Shown here piece by piece: positions 33,216 to 43,462 of a stretch of 64,000 bases of DNA. How positions within the stretch are numbered: the stretch's first letter is position 1; each line of letters starts with the position of its first letter. The translations under genes and the position numbers were made by a program. The stretch is from an uncultured Gemmiger sp. (GTDB lineage Bacteria > Bacillota > Clostridia > Oscillospirales > Ruminococcaceae): the NCBI GenBank assembly GCA_934502625.1, contig CAKSUQ010000009.1, positions 1 to 64,000 of the forward strand, in the 5' to 3' direction. The notes under the pieces were generated by a model. That model saw only the letters and a program-made list of their open reading frames with translations, searched no databases and had not been told where the DNA came from.

Positions 33216-33794
33216 ATGAAAGGTGAAAAATATCTGTTTGTAGTCTCCGGTCCCTCCGGCACCGGCAAGGATACCGTCGTGGCCGCACTGCTGAAAAAGC
33301 ACCCCGAAATTCAGCACACCGTCTCCGCCACGACCCGCGCCCCGCGCGAAGGCGAGAAGGACGGCATCAACTACCACTTCATGTCGGTGGCTGATTTCGA
33401 GGATCATCTGGCACACGACCAGATCGTAGAGCATACCAAATACTGCGAGAACTACTACGGCACCCTGCGCAGCGAGATCGAGGGCCGCATGAAGCTGGGC
33501 ATCCCGGTCATCCTCGTCATCGAGGTCGAGGGCGCGGGCAACATCAAGAAGATGTACCCCGGCGCAACCACGATCTTCGTGCTGCCCCCGGACATGCAGG
33601 AGCTGGAGCGCCGTCTGCGCTGCCGCGGCACCGAGGACGAGGAGACCATCCAGCGCCGCCTGAAGCGCGCCGAGACCGAGATTGCGAACTCGATCAACTA
33701 TGACGAGCATGTCGTCAACGTCGAGGTCGACTCCTGCGCCGAGAGCCTCTACTCCATCATCCAGTTCAAGCTGCAGCACGGCAGCGACGAATGA
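33216..33794 (+). CDS. gmk: Guanylate kinase
   Basis: A 192-residue enzyme making GDP from GMP and ATP. It has P-loop SGPSGTGKDT, the GMP-binding segment SATTRAPREGEKDGINYHF and the lid RRLKRAETE. It starts 3 bp after the remA-like stop and overlaps priA by 4 bp. The rpoZ and coaBC genes often found next in Firmicutes are absent from this spot. Confidence 0.96.
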   Translation: MKGEKYLFVVSGPSGTGKDTVVAALLKKHPEIQHTVSATTRAPREGEKDGINYHFMSVADFEDHLAHDQIVEHTKYCENYYGTLRSEIEGRMKLGIPVILVIEVEGAGNIKKMYPGATTIFVLPPDMQELERRLRCRGTEDEETIQRRLKRAETEIANSINYDEHVVNVEVDSCAESLYSIIQFKLQHGSDE

Positions 33795-36058
33795 GCCTGC
33801 TGCTGGCACAGGCTGCCGTAAACGACGCGAACATCCACTTTGACAAGCTGTACTCCTACCTGATCCCCGCGCAGCTGGCCGGGAAAGTCTTTCCCGGCAG
33901 CATGGTGCTGGTGCCGTTCGGGCTGGGGAACAAGGCGCGGATGGCCGTCGTGCTGGCCGTGGAGGAAGTTGAAGAAGATGCTGCCCCCAAAAAGCTGAAA
34001 ACTCTCTACGACGCCGCGCCGGAGGACGCCCGCCTGACGCCTGACCTGCTGAAGCTTGTGTACTTTTTGAAGGAGCGCACCTTCTGCACTTGGTTCGAGG
34101 CCGTCAAGGCTGTCATCCCATACGGCGCGCAGTACCGCCCCGCCGTCGTGGACGGCAAACACGTCATGCAGAGCCGTCTGCGCCGCCAGACCGAAAAGCT
34201 GTACACGCTGGCAGGGGAGCCGCCCGAAAATGTGAAGCGCGCCCCGCGCCAGCAGGCCGCCATCGAGGCGCTGAAAAACGGTGCGCTCACAGCGCGGCAG
34301 CTGGACGAGGCGGGCATCTCCCGCGCAGCACTGACCGCCCTTGTCAAAAAGGGCGTGCTGACCGCCGTCGAGCAGGACAAGGCCATCGACCTGTTTGCGG
34401 CCATCCCGTTTGACCCGCAGCCGCTGGAGCTTTCTCCGGATCAGCAGCATGTTTTTGACGACCTGCTGCCCAACTTAGAGGACAACGCCCCTCACGCGGC
34501 GCTGCTGTACGGCGTGACCGGCAGCGGAAAGACGATTGTCTTCCTCAAGCTCATCCAGCGCACGCTGGAGCTGGGGCGGCGGGCGCTCGTCCTTGTGCCG
34601 GAGATCAGCCTGACGCCGCAGATGATCCGGCGGCTGAAATCCACCTTCGGCAGTCGTCTGGCCGTGCAGCACTCAGCGCTCAACAACACCGAGCGGCTGC
34701 TGCAATGGCGGATGATCCAGCAGGGAAATGCCGACATCGTTGTCGGCACCCGCAGTGCGGTGTTCGCCCCATTGCAAAACCTCGGCCTTATCATCATGGA
34801 CGAGGAGCAGGAGCATACCTACCAAAGCGAGTCCGCCCCCCGGTACGATGCCCACGATATTGCCAAAAAACGCGCTGCGATGGAAAATTCCCTGCTGCTG
34901 TTCGCCTCTGCCACGCCGCTGACAGAAACCTACCACGCCGCGCAGAGCGGGCGCTTGCAGCTGGTGCGGTTACTGCACCGCTACGGCGGCAAGCCGCTGC
35001 CGCAGGTGGATTTTATCGATATGCGCGCCGAGCTGGCAGCGGGCAACCCGCGCGAGGTCAGCGTGCGGCTGGCGCGGGAACTGCAGGAAAATCTTGATAA
35101 CGGCGAACAGAGCATTCTGCTTCTAAACCGCCGCGGCTACCGCACGATCGGCATGTGCGGCACCTGCGGACATGTCTTGAAGTGCCCGAATTGCAGCGTA
35201 CCGCTGGTCTACCACAAGCCGCAGCAGGCGCTTTTGTGCCACCACTGCGGCCACACGGTGTACCCGCTGCCCCAGACCTGCCCCGAATGCGGCGGCAAGA
35301 TCAACTACAGCGGTTTCGGCACCCAGCGCGTCGAGGAGGAACTGGCCGAGCTGCTGCCCGGTGCGCGCATCCTGCGGATGGATCAGGATTCCACTTCCCG
35401 CAAGGACGCCCACGAGACGATGCTGGCGCAGTTTGCGCGGCACGACTACGACATCCTGCTCGGCACCCAGATGGTCGCGAAGGGGCTCGACTTTGAAAAT
35501 GTCACCCTTGTGGGCGTCTTGGGCATCGACTCGCTGCTGTTCGGGCAGGGATTCCGTGCGTATGAGAGCGTGTTCAGCCTCATCACGCAGGTCGTGGGGC
35601 GCGGCGGGCGCGCCGCGCTGCCCGGTCGGGCGCTGATTCAAACGTCAGTGCCCGACCACCCCGTTTTGCAGCTGGCCGCCGCGCAGGACTACGAGGGCTT
35701 TTACCGCGAGGAGATCACCTTCCGCAAGTTCGGCCTTTACCCGCCATTTTGCTCCTTCGTGGTCGTCGGCTTCGTCGGCGATCAGGAAGGCGCGGTCTTC
35801 ATCGCGGCGCAGCGGTTCGGCGCGCTGCTGGCGCAGCATGCCGCCCAAAAGCCCGACATTCCGCTGCGAGTGCTGGGGCCTGCGCCTATGAACATTACGA
35901 TGCTCAACAATAAATTTCGCTACAAGCTGACGCTGAAATGCCGTAACGATGCGGCGTTCCGCGCACTTTTGCACGAGACGCTGGACGCCTACGACGCTGA
36001 AAAGCTGCCACAGAAAGCGTCTGTCGTACTCGATTTCAATTCTGACGGTGATTTATAA
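33791..36058 (+). CDS. priA: Primosomal replication restart helicase
   Basis: A 755-residue 3'-5' helicase. A DNA-binding N-terminal domain precedes helicase motif I GVTGSGKT, motif II DEEQEHTY and IVGTRSAVFAP. The zinc region has CGTCGHVLKCPNC, CHHC and CPEC. The C-terminal motifs are GTQMVAKGLDFENVTLVG and QVVGRGGRA. It reloads DnaB at stalled forks. It is coupled to gmk by ATGA. Confidence 0.95.
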   Translation: MSLLLAQAAVNDANIHFDKLYSYLIPAQLAGKVFPGSMVLVPFGLGNKARMAVVLAVEEVEEDAAPKKLKTLYDAAPEDARLTPDLLKLVYFLKERTFCTWFEAVKAVIPYGAQYRPAVVDGKHVMQSRLRRQTEKLYTLAGEPPENVKRAPRQQAAIEALKNGALTARQLDEAGISRAALTALVKKGVLTAVEQDKAIDLFAAIPFDPQPLELSPDQQHVFDDLLPNLEDNAPHAALLYGVTGSGKTIVFLKLIQRTLELGRRALVLVPEISLTPQMIRRLKSTFGSRLAVQHSALNNTERLLQWRMIQQGNADIVVGTRSAVFAPLQNLGLIIMDEEQEHTYQSESAPRYDAHDIAKKRAAMENSLLLFASATPLTETYHAAQSGRLQLVRLLHRYGGKPLPQVDFIDMRAELAAGNPREVSVRLARELQENLDNGEQSILLLNRRGYRTIGMCGTCGHVLKCPNCSVPLVYHKPQQALLCHHCGHTVYPLPQTCPECGGKINYSGFGTQRVEEELAELLPGARILRMDQDSTSRKDAHETMLAQFARHDYDILLGTQMVAKGLDFENVTLVGVLGIDSLLFGQGFRAYESVFSLITQVVGRGGRAALPGRALIQTSVPDHPVLQLAAAQDYEGFYREEITFRKFGLYPPFCSFVVVGFVGDQEGAVFIAAQRFGALLAQHAAQKPDIPLRVLGPAPMNITMLNNKFRYKLTLKCRNDAAFRALLHETLDAYDAEKLPQKASVVLDFNSDGDL

Positions 36059-36076
36059 CATTTGGAGGTTATTTTT

Positions 36077-36592
36077 ATGGCACTGCGTACCATTGTGCAG
36101 GACGGCGACCCGATCCTGAAGAAAGTCTGCCGCCCCGTTACCAAGTTTGACGATCGTCTGGGCACCCTGCTCGACGACATGAAGGAGACGCTGCTCGACG
36201 CAAACGGCCTCGGTCTGGCAGGCCCGCAGGTGGGCATGATGCGCCGCCTGTTCATCTGCCTTGATGACCGCGACCTGCCTGAGGAAGTCCCCGAAAATTA
36301 CAAGTACAAGTTCATCGAGTTCATCAACCCGGAAATTCTTGAACTCAGCGACGAACAGGTCGAACTGTACGAGGGCTGCCTGTCCTTCCCCGGCCACAAC
36401 GGCGCGATCAAGCGCTCGAAGCACGTCAAGGTCAAGGCGCAGGATCGCCACGGCGAGTGGTTCGAGATGGAGGCCGACGACATGCTGGCGCGCTGCATCC
36501 AGCACGAGAACAACCATCTGGACGGCATCACCATTATGGATCTGGCCGAGCATTTCTACGAGGACGATTACCCTGAGGAAAACGAGGACTGA
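36077..36592 (+). CDS. def: Peptide deformylase
   Basis: A 171-residue metalloenzyme removing formyl from nascent chains. It has the three family motifs: GLGLAGPQVG, EGCLSFPG (metal Cys) and QHENNHLDG (HExxH, both His on metal). The ATG at 36077 with TGGAGG upstream was chosen over a TTG 15 bp earlier. It is followed directly by fmt. Confidence 0.95.
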   Translation: MALRTIVQDGDPILKKVCRPVTKFDDRLGTLLDDMKETLLDANGLGLAGPQVGMMRRLFICLDDRDLPEEVPENYKYKFIEFINPEILELSDEQVELYEGCLSFPGHNGAIKRSKHVKVKAQDRHGEWFEMEADDMLARCIQHENNHLDGITIMDLAEHFYEDDYPEENED

Positions 36593-36595
36593 TAT

Positions 36596-37516
36596 ATGCG
36601 CATCCTGTTCATGGGCACCCCTGATATCGCCGCCGAAAGTCTGGCCGCCCTGCTGGCGGCCGGGCACGAGGTCTGCGCGGTGTTCACCCGGCGCGATAAA
36701 CCCGTCGGCCGCAAGCAGATTCTGACCGCACCGCCGGTCAAGCAGCTGGCGGTCGAGCACGGTATCCCGGTCTACCAGCCCCGCACCCTGCGGGACGGCT
36801 CGTCCGACGCGCTCATTCAAGAACTTGCACCCGACGTCATCATTGTCGTGGCCTACGGCTGCATCATCCCGCCGCAGCTGCTGCATGTGGCGAAGTACGG
36901 CTGCATCAACCTGCACGTCTCGCTGCTGCCGAAATACCGCGGCTCCGCGCCGATCCAGTGGTCTGTGCTGAACGGCGACGCCGGGACGGGCGTAACGATC
37001 ATGCAGCTGGACGAAGGGCTGGACACCGGCGATATTTTGATGGTGGAGCCGATTGCCATTGACCCTGAGGAGACGAGCGGCTCGCTGTTCGACCGCGTCA
37101 GCGCTGTGGGTGCCAAAACGCTGGTGACCGCGCTGGAAAAGATTGAGGCCGGGGCGCTGACCCCGCAAAAGCAGGACGACACGCAGGCTACGAAGGCACC
37201 GCCCCTGACGAAGGATATGGCACAGTTCGACTTTACGCAGGACGCCGCCCACATCCACAACTGGGTGCGCGGCATGAACCCGTGGCCGGTGGCTTGGTTC
37301 GCGCAGGACGGCAAGCGCATCAAGGTGCTGGAAAGCCGCTTGGCTGAGAACCCGCAGAACGCCGCGCCCGGCACGGTGCTGGCCTTGAAGCCTCTGACGA
37401 TTGCTGCCGCAAACGGCGCGGTCGCACTGCTGACCGTCACGCCGGAAGGCGGCAAGCCGATGGCGGGCACTGCCTGGGCAGCCGGCCGCCGTCTGAAAGC
37501 GGGGGACAGCCTGTGA
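36596..37516 (+). CDS. fmt: Methionyl-tRNA formyltransferase
   Basis: A 306-residue enzyme that formylates initiator tRNA. It has FMGTPDIAAESL, the active-site region GCINLHVSLLPKYRGSAPIQW, LDTGDIL and a C-terminal OB-like domain. It starts 3 bp after def and overlaps rsmB by 4 bp. Confidence 0.96.
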   Translation: MRILFMGTPDIAAESLAALLAAGHEVCAVFTRRDKPVGRKQILTAPPVKQLAVEHGIPVYQPRTLRDGSSDALIQELAPDVIIVVAYGCIIPPQLLHVAKYGCINLHVSLLPKYRGSAPIQWSVLNGDAGTGVTIMQLDEGLDTGDILMVEPIAIDPEETSGSLFDRVSAVGAKTLVTALEKIEAGALTPQKQDDTQATKAPPLTKDMAQFDFTQDAAHIHNWVRGMNPWPVAWFAQDGKRIKVLESRLAENPQNAAPGTVLALKPLTIAAANGAVALLTVTPEGGKPMAGTAWAAGRRLKAGDSL

Positions 37517-38820
37517 CGCCGCGCCGTCTGGCCGTCAAGGCATTGATCCATCAAGAGCAGGCCGGTTACGCCAACCTTGTGCTGGATGCCGAGCTGAAGA
37601 AGTGCGCCCCGCCCTTGGAAGGCCGCGACGCCGCCTTCGCTGCACGCATCTTCTATACAACGCTGGAGCGCCTGCCTCTGCTGGACTATATCTTAAACCA
37701 ATTCACAAAAAAGCCCGTCGCCAAGATGGACGCACCGGTACGCGCCGTGCTGCGGGCCGGCCTTGCGCAGGCGCGGTACATGAATGTTCCGCTGCCCGCC
37801 GCCGTGGACGAGTCGGTCAAGCTGACCCGGAATTTGGGAAAATCCAGCGCCGCCGGTATGGTGAATGCCGTGCTGCGCCGCGCCGCTGTGGCCAACGTAC
37901 AGGAGAGCGATTTTGCCGACCCGCTCGACCGACTGTCGATTTATTACTGCCTGTCCCGCCCGGTGGCGGAGCTGTTCTACGCTCAATTCGGCGCGGAAGC
38001 CTTCCCGCTGGCCGCCGCGTTTTACGAGAAGCCCCAAACCGCGATCCGCGTGAACACGCTGCGCACAAGCGACGCCGCACTGACGGCACTTTTGCAGCAC
38101 GAAGGCCACACCGTGACCCCCGGCCCTTGGCTGGGCGCGCTCCTCGTCGATTTTGTCGGCTCACCCGCCGCCAGCGAGGCCTTTCAAAAAGGGCTTTTCC
38201 ATGTGCAGGGGCTGGCAAGCCAGTTCACTGCGCTCTGCGTCGACGCCCAGCCGGGACAGCAGGTGCTTGATCTCTGCGCCGCGCCGGGCGGCAAAAGCCT
38301 GACACTGGCCGAGGCTATGCAGGACAAAGGCCAACTTGTCAGCGGCGAGTTCGTGCCTAGCCGCGTGGCGCTTTTGCAGCGCTCGTTTGACCGCTGCGGC
38401 GTCACCTGTGCCGTAGCTGTCGAAAACGACGCGACAAAGCACAATTCGGAATGGCCGACGTTCGACCGCGTCCTCTGCGATGTGCCGTGTTCCGGCCTCG
38501 GCGTTATCGCCAAAAAGCCGGACATTCGTTACAAGGATTTGGACGGGATAGAGAATCTGCTTGCCACACAACAAAAAATCCTGCAAAATGGGGCGGATTC
38601 CCTTGCCGAAAACGGCCGTTTGGTGTATTCTACCTGTACAGTGAATTATCAGGAGAATCAAGCGCAGGTGGAGAAATTTCTCTCCACCAACCCTGATTTT
38701 CACGTTGTGCAGCCCAAAGATGCGCTGCCCGGCGCGGACGTGACGCCGCTGGGAACGCTGTTTTTGCCGCACAAAACCGGGACGGACGGCTTTTTTGCCG
38801 CTATCTTGGAACGAAACTGA
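37513..38820 (+). CDS. rsmB: 16S rRNA m5C967 methyltransferase
   Basis: A 435-residue protein from GTG with an N-terminal NusB-like domain. A SAM-dependent methyltransferase domain follows: LDLCAAPGGKS binds SAM, CDVPCSGLGVIAKKPDIR holds one catalytic Cys and VYSTCTVNYQENQ the other. It overlaps fmt and sits 36 bp before rlmN. Confidence 0.94.
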   Translation: MTPRRLAVKALIHQEQAGYANLVLDAELKKCAPPLEGRDAAFAARIFYTTLERLPLLDYILNQFTKKPVAKMDAPVRAVLRAGLAQARYMNVPLPAAVDESVKLTRNLGKSSAAGMVNAVLRRAAVANVQESDFADPLDRLSIYYCLSRPVAELFYAQFGAEAFPLAAAFYEKPQTAIRVNTLRTSDAALTALLQHEGHTVTPGPWLGALLVDFVGSPAASEAFQKGLFHVQGLASQFTALCVDAQPGQQVLDLCAAPGGKSLTLAEAMQDKGQLVSGEFVPSRVALLQRSFDRCGVTCAVAVENDATKHNSEWPTFDRVLCDVPCSGLGVIAKKPDIRYKDLDGIENLLATQQKILQNGADSLAENGRLVYSTCTVNYQENQAQVEKFLSTNPDFHVVQPKDALPGADVTPLGTLFLPHKTGTDGFFAAILERN

Positions 38821-38856
38821 CACAAAATTCGTTATTATAAAAGGAGGTGACCCCGC

Positions 38857-39894
38857 ATGGGCGAAAAGCTCTGCATTTCGGATCTGACGCTCGACGCACT
38901 GACTGCCTACATCGTCGGGCTGGGTCAGCCGAAATTTCGTGCCAAGCAGATTTTTAAATGGCTGCACCAGAAGCTCGTGACGGAGTTCACCCAGATGACC
39001 GATCAGCCGAAGGCGCTGCTGGCGCAGCTTTCTGAGCAGTGCACGATCGCCGCGCCCACCATCCGCCGCCGCCAGCAGTCGAAGGACGGCACGGTCAAGT
39101 ATCTTTTGCAGCTGGCCGACGGAAACTGCATCGAAACCGTTCTGATGCGCTACAAATACGGCAATACTGTCTGTGTGTCGACGCAGGTCGGCTGCGCGAT
39201 GGGCTGCCGCTTCTGCGCATCGACGCAGGCCGGGCGTGTGCGTGATTTGACAGCAGGGGAGATTGCCTCGGAAATTTACACCGCGCAGAAGGACTCCGGC
39301 GAACGGGTGTCCCACATCGTTTTGATGGGCATTGGCGAGCCGCTGCACAATTTCAACAACGTGATGGATTTTTTGGAGATCATCTCCTGCCCGGAGGGCG
39401 TCAACATCGGCATGCGCAACATCAGCCTGTCCACCTGCGGCCTTGTGCCAAAGATCGACGAGCTGGCGAAACGGCATTTGCAGCTGACGCTGTCCGTCTC
39501 GCTGCATGCGCCGGACAACAAGACCCGCTCCGGCATGATGCCGGTCAACGACGCTTTCCCGCTGGAACAATTGATCCCGGCCTGCCGCCGCTATCAGAAG
39601 GAGACCGGCCGCCGCATCAGCTTCGAGTATTCGATGGTGCGCGGCGTTAACGACAGCAGTGAGATGGCGCAAAAGCTCGCCAACCTCATTAAGGGCATGG
39701 GCGCGCACGTCAACCTCATCCCCATCAACCCGGTGGACGGCAGCCCGTACTCCGCCACCGACGACGCCAACGTGCACCGCTTCCAGAAGGAATTGGAGGC
39801 ATTGGGCGTCAACGCCACGGTGCGCCGCCGTTTGGGCACCGATATCAGCGCCGCCTGCGGCCAGCTGCGCCGCGAGGACGCACAGGGGAAATAA
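38857..39894 (+). CDS. rlmN: Dual-specificity 23S rRNA/tRNA adenine C2 methyltransferase
   Basis: A 345-residue radical SAM enzyme. The 4Fe-4S motif is CAMGCRFCAS (CxxxCxxC), followed by LMGIGEPLHN and NISLSTCGLVP. The methyl-carrier Cys is in AACGQLR near the end. It methylates A2503 of 23S rRNA and A37 of some tRNAs. It has a strong RBS (AAAGGAGGTG). Confidence 0.96.
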   Translation: MGEKLCISDLTLDALTAYIVGLGQPKFRAKQIFKWLHQKLVTEFTQMTDQPKALLAQLSEQCTIAAPTIRRRQQSKDGTVKYLLQLADGNCIETVLMRYKYGNTVCVSTQVGCAMGCRFCASTQAGRVRDLTAGEIASEIYTAQKDSGERVSHIVLMGIGEPLHNFNNVMDFLEIISCPEGVNIGMRNISLSTCGLVPKIDELAKRHLQLTLSVSLHAPDNKTRSGMMPVNDAFPLEQLIPACRRYQKETGRRISFEYSMVRGVNDSSEMAQKLANLIKGMGAHVNLIPINPVDGSPYSATDDANVHRFQKELEALGVNATVRRRLGTDISAACGQLRREDAQGK

Positions 39895-39934
39895 GCATTT
39901 CAGCTTGCAACATAATGGAAAGGAACCAACCTGA

Positions 39935-40684
39935 ATGAAGATCGCCGCGATCACGGACATCGGCAGCTGCCGGCAGGAAAATCAGGACAACTACTGTGCG
40001 CAGCAGCTGGCAGGCGGCACCGCCTGGGGCATTGTCTGCGACGGCATGGGCGGCGTCAACGGCGGGCGGATCGCCGCGCGCATTGCCACCGACACCATGC
40101 AGCAGTATTTTGCCCGCCATATGCGCAGTCTGGAGCCGGGCGCAGAGAAGGCTTTCATCATGCGCGGCTTTGATTTGACGAATCGCGCTGTGTACGAAAA
40201 GTCCACCTCCGACCCGGAGATGCAGGGCATGGGCACAACAGGTGTCTGCGCCTATGCCAGCGGGGGGCTTGCCCATGTGGTACACGCCGGGGATTCCCGC
40301 GCGTACCTGTTCCATGCGGGCGAGCTGCGCCAGATCACCCGCGATCACTCGATGGTGCAGCAGCTTGTGGACAGCGGGCAGATCACCCGCGAGCAGGCCG
40401 CCGTCCACCCGCAGAAAAACCTCATCACCCGCGCGCTGGGCGTCTCAGCCAACATTGTGCCGGAGTACAACCGCTGCGAGATCGAGGAGGGCGACATTCT
40501 GCTGCTGTGCACCGACGGCCTGACGAATATGGTGTCGGACAACGACATTGCGCAGGTACTGCGCGAGGTTTCTTTCTTTGATGCTACGAGTATTCTGGTA
40601 GACCGTGCCCTGCAGGCGGGCGGTCAGGATAACATTACAGTCCTGCTCATGGGCGTGGAAGCCACGGAGGTCAACAATGGATAA
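39935..40684 (+). CDS. PP2C-family Ser/Thr phosphatase (PrpC/Stp)
   Basis: A 249-residue metal-dependent phosphatase with DIGSCRQENQDN, VCDGMGGVNGG, HAGDSRAYLF and GGQDNITVLL, which together hold the conserved metal aspartates. It would dephosphorylate targets of the adjacent PASTA kinase, with which it overlaps by 8 bp. The pair controls cell-wall and spore-related processes in Firmicutes. Confidence 0.95.
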   Translation: MKIAAITDIGSCRQENQDNYCAQQLAGGTAWGIVCDGMGGVNGGRIAARIATDTMQQYFARHMRSLEPGAEKAFIMRGFDLTNRAVYEKSTSDPEMQGMGTTGVCAYASGGLAHVVHAGDSRAYLFHAGELRQITRDHSMVQQLVDSGQITREQAAVHPQKNLITRALGVSANIVPEYNRCEIEEGDILLLCTDGLTNMVSDNDIAQVLREVSFFDATSILVDRALQAGGQDNITVLLMGVEATEVNNG

Positions 40685-42587
40685 TCTGATAGGCAAACGG
40701 CTGGACGGCCGCTACTCGATCGAGGGGCTTGTGGGCGTTGGCGGTATGGCCAACGTTTACCGCGGCACCGATCTCAAGACCGGCAACCAGATTGCCGTCA
40801 AGGTGCTGAAGGAAGAATTTCTCGACAATGAGGAGTTGGTTCGCCGCTTTAAAAACGAGTCCAAGGCCATCTCCATCCTCAGCCATCCCAATATCGTCAA
40901 GGTCTACGACGTTTCTGTCACCGACAAGCTCCAGTACATCGTCATGGAGTACGTCGACGGCATCACGCTGAAGGAGTATCTCAAGCAGCGCGGCGGTGCG
41001 CTGACGTGGAAGGAGACTGTGCATTTTGCCACGCAGGTGCTCAGTGCCCTGCAGCACGCCCACTCCAAGGGCATCATCCACCGCGATGTCAAGCCACAGA
41101 ACATCATGCTGCTGGCGGACGGCTCCATCAAGATGATGGACTTCGGCATCGCACGCTTCTCCCGTGCGCAGAGCCAGACCGTCAGCGACAAAGCCATCGG
41201 CTCGGTGCATTACATCAGCCCGGAGCAGGCCAAGGGCGAGCGCACCGACGCCCGCACCGACATTTACTCGGTCGGCGTCATGCTGTACGAGATGCTGTCC
41301 GGCCGTCTGCCGTTTGACGGCGACGGCGCGGTGTCCATCGCCATCATGCAGATTTCCGAAAAACCGAAGCCACTGGCCGAGATTGCACCCAACACCCCCG
41401 AAGGTCTGCGCCAGATCACCGAAAAGGCGATGGAGAAAGACCCCGACAAGCGCTACCAGAGTGCGCAGGAGATGCTTGCCGCCATCGAGGAGTTTAAGCG
41501 CAACCCCTCCATCCGCTTTGAGTACGAATACCGCAATGCGCAGGACAACCCGGAAAGGAATATCAACCGCGTGGTAAACAGCTCCAAGCCCGGCGCGAAG
41601 GCGTCAAACATCCGCACCGGCGACGCCCGCCGGGTCGGCACATCCAACCCCGGCCGCAGCAAGTCCGGCAAGAAGAAGGCGAAGAAGCAGTCCAAGGGCT
41701 TCTCGCTGCTGCCGATCTTCTTCGGCATGGCGGTGGCGTTCGTCATCGGCGCAGCCATCCTGATCTACCTGATCTTCACCAATTCCAGCAACCTGCTGTT
41801 CTCGAACCGCGCCGACGTGCAGGTCATCAGCTTTGTCGGCATGACGAAGGACGAGTTCCTTGCCACTGACTACAATAACCTGCTGCGCGCCGAGTTCCCG
41901 GAGGAATATTCCAGCGAACCGGCCGGCACGATTATTCGCCAGACCCCGAAGGCCGGGCGTACCGTGAAGGAGAAGCAGCGCATCGTGCTGACGGTCAGCC
42001 TCGGCACCCAGTACGTCACGATCCCGGAGACGAAGAACATGGTCGCCGAGGACGCCGAGCAGACCCTGAAGGACATGGGACTGCGCGTCACGAAGAAGCC
42101 CATGACCGACAATACCGTCGCGAACGGTGCGGTCATCTACACCCAGCCCGCTGCGGGCGAGACCGTCGAGGGCGACACCACCGTCATCCTCTATGTCAGC
42201 CGCTCGCAGGTGTCGAAGGAGAGCTCTGTTCCCAGTTTGACCGGCAAAACCATTGAGGAAGCCCGCAACGAGGTCAAGGGGCTGAATCTGTCCATCCGCA
42301 CGGTCGAACAGCCCAGCGAACAGCCGGAGGGCACCGTTCTGAGCCAGTCCCCGAACGCCGGTACGAACGTGCGCAAGGCGTCGGTCATCACGCTGGTCGT
42401 CTCCACCGGCATCCCGGAAGTCGTCGAGACGCCGGATTCCAATCCGGTCAACAACGGCGACGGCACCATCGCGGAGAGCGACTGGTGGAGCGCTGACGGC
42501 AGCCACCATATCTACCAGCATTCCGACGGCTCGATGTGGAACGAGAACGGCCAGCAGTGCGACTCGCAGGGCAACCCCATCGGCTAA
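40677..42587 (+). CDS. PASTA-domain Ser/Thr protein kinase (PrkC/Stk-like)
   Basis: A 636-residue membrane kinase. The cytosolic kinase domain (about residues 1-275) has GVGGMANVY, AVKVLKEE, HRDVKPQN, DFGIARF and SPEQAKGE. After a basic linker comes one membrane helix (LLPIFFGMAVAFVIGAAILI) and about three extracellular PASTA repeats that sense muropeptides or lipid II. In Bacillus PrkC triggers germination in response to peptidoglycan. An upstream extension within the phosphatase gene was rejected in favour of MDNLIGKRL. Confidence 0.95.
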   Translation: MDNLIGKRLDGRYSIEGLVGVGGMANVYRGTDLKTGNQIAVKVLKEEFLDNEELVRRFKNESKAISILSHPNIVKVYDVSVTDKLQYIVMEYVDGITLKEYLKQRGGALTWKETVHFATQVLSALQHAHSKGIIHRDVKPQNIMLLADGSIKMMDFGIARFSRAQSQTVSDKAIGSVHYISPEQAKGERTDARTDIYSVGVMLYEMLSGRLPFDGDGAVSIAIMQISEKPKPLAEIAPNTPEGLRQITEKAMEKDPDKRYQSAQEMLAAIEEFKRNPSIRFEYEYRNAQDNPERNINRVVNSSKPGAKASNIRTGDARRVGTSNPGRSKSGKKKAKKQSKGFSLLPIFFGMAVAFVIGAAILIYLIFTNSSNLLFSNRADVQVISFVGMTKDEFLATDYNNLLRAEFPEEYSSEPAGTIIRQTPKAGRTVKEKQRIVLTVSLGTQYVTIPETKNMVAEDAEQTLKDMGLRVTKKPMTDNTVANGAVIYTQPAAGETVEGDTTVILYVSRSQVSKESSVPSLTGKTIEEARNEVKGLNLSIRTVEQPSEQPEGTVLSQSPNAGTNVRKASVITLVVSTGIPEVVETPDSNPVNNGDGTIAESDWWSADGSHHIYQHSDGSMWNENGQQCDSQGNPIG

Positions 42588-42601
42588 TGGATGGTACGAC
42601 C

Positions 42602-43462
42602 ATGACCTATATTACAAAAGGCATCGGCGGCTTTTACTACGTAAAAACGCCGAACGGCATCGTCGAGTGCAAGGCGCGCGGCATCTTCCGCAAGCGCGGT
42701 GTCACGCCGGTGGCGGGGGATAACGTCACATTGTCGCCCGACGGCACGATGATTGACGAGATTCTGCCCCGCAAAAACGTTTTCATCCGCCCGCCCATTG
42801 CCAATCTGGACATTTTGTTCATCGTCACCAGCACGACCCAGCCCGTGCCCAGCACCCTTGTGCTGGACGAGCTGGCCGCTGCCGCCATCTATAAAGATGT
42901 GCAGCCGGTGCTGGTCGTGACGAAATCCGATCTGGCCACCGCTGATATGCTGCGCACCGCCTACGCGGGCAGCGGTATCCCGCTGGTGCAGCTGAACTAC
43001 GGCACCGGCGAGGGGCTGGACGAGATTCGCGGCTATATCAAGGGGCATCTGTGCGCTTTCTGCGGCAACTCCGGCGTGGGAAAGTCCACGCTGCTCAACA
43101 CGCTGGCACCCGAACTGAATCGTGAGACCGGCCAGATCAGCCAAAAGCTCGGCCGCGGCCGCCACACGACCCGTGAAGTCGAGATCTTTGAAATCTGCGG
43201 CGGCCATCTGGCTGACACGCCGGGCTTTGCCAGCTTGGAAGCGCAAAAGCTCTGCCGCATTCCGAAGGAGGACATTCAGCACACCTTCCCGGAGTTTGCG
43301 CCGTATTTCGGGCAGTGCCGGTTTACGGGCTGCTCCCACCGCAGTGAGACGGGCTGTGCCGTGCGGGAGGCTGTCGACGCGGGAACTATCAGCAAGACGC
43401 GCTACGCCAGCTACCTTGCCATGTACGAGGAAGCCAGCGCGCGGAAAGAGTGGGAAAAATGA
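42602..43462 (+). CDS. rsgA: Ribosome small-subunit-dependent GTPase A
   Basis: A 286-residue circularly permuted GTPase for 30S maturation. The N-terminal OB fold (TYITKGIGGFYYVKT) precedes G4 (VTKSDL), then G1 (GNSGVGKSTLLN) and G3 (DTPGF). A zinc site follows in CRFTGCSHRSETGC. The exact start is uncertain: ATG at 42587 overlaps the kinase stop and would add five residues. Confidence 0.94.
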   Translation: MTYITKGIGGFYYVKTPNGIVECKARGIFRKRGVTPVAGDNVTLSPDGTMIDEILPRKNVFIRPPIANLDILFIVTSTTQPVPSTLVLDELAAAAIYKDVQPVLVVTKSDLATADMLRTAYAGSGIPLVQLNYGTGEGLDEIRGYIKGHLCAFCGNSGVGKSTLLNTLAPELNRETGQISQKLGRGRHTTREVEIFEICGGHLADTPGFASLEAQKLCRIPKEDIQHTFPEFAPYFGQCRFTGCSHRSETGCAVREAVDAGTISKTRYASYLAMYEEASARKEWEK